Shown: positions 6,083 through 9,434 of the stretch, in pieces | How the letters are laid out: every line of letters begins with the position of its first letter | Numbering within the stretch: the stretch's first letter is position 1 | DNA from: Modestobacter sp. | GTDB lineage: Bacteria > Actinomycetota > Actinomycetes > Mycobacteriales > Geodermatophilaceae | NCBI GenBank assembly: GCA_025966175.1 | Contig: JAOPVN010000471.1 | Coordinates: 1-9,434, forward strand | Length of the DNA: 9,434 nt | Reading direction: 5' to 3' | Translations under genes and position numbers: made by a program | Notes under the pieces: model-generated | The model's input: only the letters and a program-made list of their open reading frames with translations | Databases searched by the model: none | Told to the model about the DNA's origin: nothing

Positions 6083-7630
6083 ATGGCCGTCTCGACCCCC
6101 CGTCCCGACGGGGCGACCAGCACCGACCGACCCCGCTCCGGAGGCCTGCAGCGATCGCTGTCGGTGTGGCAGGCGGTGGGGCTGTCGGTGGCGTTGATGG
6201 CGCCGTCCATGGCGGCCAACATCAACCCGCAGGCCACCGCGGGCACCGTGGGGCGCGCCGTCCCGCTCGCGTTCCTGCTCGCCGCGGTCGGCGTCCTGCT
6301 GGTGGCCTACGGCTTCGTCCGGCTCTGCCAGTACTTCCACCACGCCGGCTCGGTCTACGCGTTCGTCGGCGCCACGCTGGGGCCGCGGGCCGGGCTGGCC
6401 TCCGGCTTCGGGCTGCTCGGCACCTACTGCTTCTACGGCGTGGTCACCTCCAGTGCGACCGGCATCTTCGGCACCGCCTTCCTGCAGGCGGTGGGCATCT
6501 GGCCGACCCCGCCGTCCTGGGCGCCGTTCCTGCTCGTCGCGGTCGCGCTGATCGGGGCGCTGGTGCTGACGATCGTGCCGGCGAAGCGCGGGACGTCGGT
6601 GCTGCTGACCGTGGAGGGCGTCACCGTCGCGCTCATCCTGGTGGTCAGCGCGATCGTGCTGGTGCGGCTGCTCTCCGGGAACGTGCCTGCCGATGCGCCC
6701 TCGCCCGGCGCCGGCTTCACCTGGGACGTCTTCACCGTGGCGCCGGGCACCGACCTGTCCGCCGTCTTCCTCGGCGTGGTCTTCGGCTTCCTCTCCTTCG
6801 CCGGCTTCGAGGCCGCGGCGACACTGGGGGAGGAGGCCCGCAACCCGCGTCAGGACATCCCGCGGGCGATCCTCGGGACGGCGGTCTTCGGCGGCGTCTA
6901 CTTCGTCGTGGTCACCGCGATCGAGATGATGGGGTTTGGCACCGACGACGCCGGGGTGGCCGCATTCGCCTCCTCGCCGTCGCTGCTGGGCGACCTCGGC
7001 AGCAGCTACATCGCCGGCTGGGTGGGTGACCTGATCACGCTGGGCGCGGCGATCAGCGCGTTCGGCTGCTGCCTGGCCTGCGTGGTCGGCGCCTCCCGGC
7101 TCACCTACGCCTTCGCCCGCGACACCCGCCGGGACACCACCCGCGCCGGGGGGCTGGCCGCCACCACCCGGGCCGGCACCCCCGCGGTCGCGGCGATCGT
7201 GGTCACCGCGGTGATGGCATTGGTCCAGCTGGTGTGCGCGGTCCTCTTCGGCGCCGAGGCGTTCGACACCTTCCTGTGGTCGGGCACGATCGGCACGCTG
7301 ATCCTGCTGGTCGCCTACCTGCTGACGACGATCGGCGCGATCCGGCTGGTGTTCGTCCAGCGGAGGATGCCCGCGGTGCCGATGTGGCAGGTCGTCGTCC
7401 CGCTGCTCGCGCTCGTCGTCCTCGGCTACACGATCTGGCGCAACGTCGCCCCGTACCCGGCGTACGGCGACGGGCCGGCGTTCTGGTTCCCGATCGTCGC
7501 CGGTGCCTGGCTGCTCGCCGGGCTCGTGGCGGTGCTCGTCGCCCCGGCGATGGCGCACCGCGCTGGTGCCGCGCTCACCGCGGCGGAGCTGGGTGCTCGT
7601 CGGGAGGAGCAGGCCGCGGCGGCGGGGTGA
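6083..7630 (+). CDS. APC-superfamily amino acid/amine permease
   Basis: A 515-residue polytopic membrane transporter with about 12 hydrophobic segments between residues 28 and 500. After a polar N-terminus comes SLSVWQAVGLSVALMAPSMA (first helix with the helix-break region). The strongest signature is FGFLSFAGFEAAATLGEEAR with NPRQDIPRAI (residues 234-263), the conserved APC block before the middle helices. Start ATG 6083 is chosen because AGGAGGG (6070-6076) lies 6 bases upstream; in-frame openings further upstream run through the promoter region and are unlike the family. It diverges from the glutamine synthetase-like gene, an arrangement suggesting that the permease brings in the amine or amino acid the ligase modifies (inference). 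Its last 56 bases overlap the convergent BrkB gene. The exact substrate is unknown. Confidence 0.92.
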   Translation: MAVSTPRPDGATSTDRPRSGGLQRSLSVWQAVGLSVALMAPSMAANINPQATAGTVGRAVPLAFLLAAVGVLLVAYGFVRLCQYFHHAGSVYAFVGATLGPRAGLASGFGLLGTYCFYGVVTSSATGIFGTAFLQAVGIWPTPPSWAPFLLVAVALIGALVLTIVPAKRGTSVLLTVEGVTVALILVVSAIVLVRLLSGNVPADAPSPGAGFTWDVFTVAPGTDLSAVFLGVVFGFLSFAGFEAAATLGEEARNPRQDIPRAILGTAVFGGVYFVVVTAIEMMGFGTDDAGVAAFASSPSLLGDLGSSYIAGWVGDLITLGAAISAFGCCLACVVGASRLTYAFARDTRRDTTRAGGLAATTRAGTPAVAAIVVTAVMALVQLVCAVLFGAEAFDTFLWSGTIGTLILLVAYLLTTIGAIRLVFVQRRMPAVPMWQVVVPLLALVVLGYTIWRNVAPYPAYGDGPAFWFPIVAGAWLLAGLVAVLVAPAMAHRAGAALTAAELGARREEQAAAAG

Positions 7631-8651
7631 CCACGTCGGCCGCGTTGCCGCGGTCGGGTGGGTGGAAGGTGACGTGCACCCGCTCGAACCCCTTGCTGCG
7701 CTGGGCCTTGGCCAGCCCGGTGTAGCTGCGCCGGTCGCCGGGGGTGAGGTCGACGTCGTCGGTGAACGGGGTGAGCAGCGCGCGCGGGTGCAGGTGGTCG
7801 ACGTGCACGACGTTGATCTCCACGCACAGCACGCCGACGACCGCCGCCAGGTACAGGAACGCCAGCAGGCCCAGCACCAGGGCGAACACCCCGTTCGTCG
7901 CGCTGGCCTTGCTCACCACGTGGCCGACGTAGCTGACCCCGAAGGTCTGCAGCAGCTGCCAGAGGACCGCGGCGGTGAGCGCGCCGGGGGCGACCTGCCG
8001 GACGGTGAGGGGCCGGGAGGTGGCCAGCCGGAAGGCGAAGACGAAGACGACGCCGTTGACCGCGACCGAGGCGACCAGCGCGACCATGCGCAGCGCGATG
8101 CCCAGCGAGCCGGCATTGCCCGAGCCCAGCGTCGACAAGGCCGTCGTCCCGAGCACCGCCAGGCCGGCCGTGGCCAGCAGCAGCAGGCTGCGGCCGCGGG
8201 CCAGGAACGGGTTGGGCCGGCTGTTGCGCGGCACCGACCAGGCGGTGTTCATCGCGTACTGGACCGCCTGCGCCACGCCCAGGCCGCCGTACAGCGAGCC
8301 GAGGACGCCGACCACCACGCCGACGGCACCGCCGCTGAGCTCGTTGGGCCGGCCGAGCTGGTCCCCGACCACCGGGAACTGGCTCAGCGCGGAGTCGATG
8401 AGGCGCTGCTGGAGGCCTGGGTCACTGGCCAGGACGTGGCCCAGGATCGTCGACAGGAGCAGCAGCAGGGGGAACAGCGAGACGAAGGCGTAGTAGGTGA
8501 TCAGCGCGGCCAGGTAGGGGCCGGAGTCGTCGAAGTACTTGTAGACGACGGCGATCGGGAAACCGGCGGCCTTGTGCCGCCGCTGCAGGCGGTCCAGCTT
8601 CTCGGCGATGGACACGGGCGCAGTGCACCACGCCATCCCGTTGCGCACCAC
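7575..8651 (-). CDS. YihY/virulence factor BrkB family membrane protein
   Basis: A 358-residue protein of the YihY/BrkB family (inner-membrane proteins of unclear function, formerly called ribonuclease BN). Family features: FPIAVVYKYFDDSGPYLAALITYYAFVSLFPLLLLL (given in two parts: residues 31-46 and 47-66), and six hydrophobic segments near 48-72, 108-132, 155-175, 185-209, 215-240 and 252-278. The conserved LGLLAFLYLAAVVGVL stretch precedes a soluble tail of about 75 residues that ends proline-rich. The start is uncertain: GTG 8651, ATG 8636 and GTG 8615 are in frame, none with a good ribosome site, and family similarity begins about at SIAEKLDRLQRRH (residue 14), which favours 8615. It overlaps the permease gene tail to tail by 56 bases. 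Confidence 0.92.
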   Translation of the reverse strand: MVRNGMAWCTAPVSIAEKLDRLQRRHKAAGFPIAVVYKYFDDSGPYLAALITYYAFVSLFPLLLLLSTILGHVLASDPGLQQRLIDSALSQFPVVGDQLGRPNELSGGAVGVVVGVLGSLYGGLGVAQAVQYAMNTAWSVPRNSRPNPFLARGRSLLLLATAGLAVLGTTALSTLGSGNAGSLGIALRMVALVASVAVNGVVFVFAFRLATSRPLTVRQVAPGALTAAVLWQLLQTFGVSYVGHVVSKASATNGVFALVLGLLAFLYLAAVVGVLCVEINVVHVDHLHPRALLTPFTDDVDLTPGDRRSYTGLAKAQRSKGFERVHVTFHPPDRGNAADVVTPPPRPAPPDEHPAPPR

Positions 8652-8739
8652 GGGAACCGTGCCGGCGACGGTGACTTCGTGACCGCGGGCCTCCTCCCGG
8701 TCGCGCCACGTTGCCGGCCGTCCACTGCCCGCCAGCGCC

Positions 8740-9434
8740 TCAGACCGGGCGGGCCAGCAGCTCCTGCAGCGCGCGATCGATGAACTCGTTGTCCGCCGGA
8801 TTGAAGCCCAGGCCGGCGAAGTGGCCGTAGATGGTGGGGATGACCCGCACCTCCCCGTTCGGGATGAACCGGGAGGCCCACTCCTCGTCCTCGGGCGGGA
8901 AGTAGAGGTCGGTCTTCGCGGGCATGGCGATCAGCGGACAGCGGATGGAGCGCAGTGCGGCCTCGGTGTCCCCGTCGAACCCCGGGGTCTGCCCGACGTC
9001 CCCGTGCTCCCAGGTCCACAGCATGCCCAGCAGGTCGTTCGGATCGCGTTGGTCGAGCCAGTACCCCTCCCAGAACCCGACCAGGAAGTCCTCGAGGGAG
9101 GAGAAGCCGAGGGTGCGGTACTCGCGCTGCCAGTAGAAGGCCTGGGACAGGCCCCAGCCGGCGTAGATCCGGGCGAAGGCGCGCAGCCCCACCGTGGGCA
9201 GCGCGGTGGGGGAGTAGCGGCCGCCGTTGAACACCGGATCGGCGCTGAGGGCGGCGCGCAGGCTCGTGAGGAAGACCTGGTTGTGCTCGCTGGTGACCGA
9301 CGCCCCCACGATCGGCGCGGCCCGCTTCACCATCTCCGGGTGGCTCACCGCCCACTGGTAGGTCTGTCCGGCGCCCATCGAGGAGCCCAGCACCAGCTCG
9401 AGGGAGTCGATGCCCCACTTCTCGGTGAGCAGCC
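8740..9434 (-). CDS. Alpha/beta-hydrolase, MetX (homoserine O-acetyltransferase)-like, N-terminus beyond window
   Basis: The last 230 codons are visible; the reading frame continues past base 9434. The nucleophile elbow is LVLGSSMGAGQTYQWA (GxSxG, catalytic Ser at visible residue 18). The acid is in MPAKTDLYFPPED (Asp at visible residue 175) and the base in IYGHFAGLGFNP (His at 204), giving a complete triad in MetX-like spacing. The middle region (about 55-135) is a helical lid, rich in W and Y. The His motif GHFAGLG differs from the GHDAF form I associate with true homoserine acetyltransferases, so this may be a hydrolase or acyltransferase of the same superfamily and not the methionine enzyme. 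No methionine-pathway gene is seen. It lies 88 bases upstream of the BrkB-family gene on the same strand. Confidence 0.85.
   Translation of the reverse strand, partial: LLTEKWGIDSLELVLGSSMGAGQTYQWAVSHPEMVKRAAPIVGASVTSEHNQVFLTSLRAALSADPVFNGGRYSPTALPTVGLRAFARIYAGWGLSQAFYWQREYRTLGFSSLEDFLVGFWEGYWLDQRDPNDLLGMLWTWEHGDVGQTPGFDGDTEAALRSIRCPLIAMPAKTDLYFPPEDEEWASRFIPNGEVRVIPTIYGHFAGLGFNPADNEFIDRALQELLARPV

Noticed and set aside
6068..7558. Long open frame on the minus strand opposite the APC permease
   Set aside because: Low-complexity Arg/Gly/Asp/His-rich translation, typical of antisense GC-rich frames; the plus strand encodes a clear permease.

Overview
The window is very GC-rich, with strong third-position G/C bias, GTG starts and GGAGG-type ribosome sites. 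Together with the protein types this points to an actinobacterial chromosome. The Geodermatophilaceae (Blastococcus, Geodermatophilus, Modestobacter) are a plausible family, but that is a guess from protein flavour and was not tested. No RNA gene, insertion sequence, phage gene or CRISPR array is visible, and the region looks like ordinary chromosomal backbone. Two genes are cut by the window edges: cydA on the left and an alpha/beta hydrolase on the right.

Left block (1-2790): the 5' 427 codons of cytochrome bd oxidase subunit I (cydA, minus strand) diverge from a BlaI/MecI-type winged-helix repressor and a BlaR1-like M56 membrane peptidase (plus strand). The 113-bp divergent gap holds two perfect copies of the palindrome TTCTAC-N5-GTAGAA, 23 bp apart. 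These look like BlaI-family operators placed to control both directions, so a membrane metallopeptidase/repressor switch may govern a terminal oxidase instead of a beta-lactamase. A 22-bp-stem hairpin ends this block and probably terminates transcription from both sides.

Stress block (2828-4476): three minus-strand genes read Hsp20 small heat-shock protein, MerR-type regulator, four-helix membrane protein of unknown function. A perfect 15-bp hairpin sits between hsp20 and the merR gene. The hsp20 upstream region carries two GGAG-N5-CTCC elements 23 bp apart, which are candidate operators or promoter elements.

Amine/amino-acid block (4477-7630): a glutamine synthetase-like ligase of the FluG/GlnA-like type (minus) diverges from an APC-superfamily permease (plus). 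The pairing suggests uptake of an amine or amino acid and its gamma-glutamylation. A hairpin with an alternative, mutually exclusive fold lies just before the permease ribosome site.

Right block (7575-9434): a YihY/BrkB-family six-helix membrane protein (minus) overlaps the permease 3' end by 56 bp in convergent orientation. Upstream of it is the C-terminal part of a MetX-like alpha/beta hydrolase with a full Ser-Asp-His triad. No wholly new system is evident. The most promising lead is the BlaI/M56 pair coupled to cytochrome bd.
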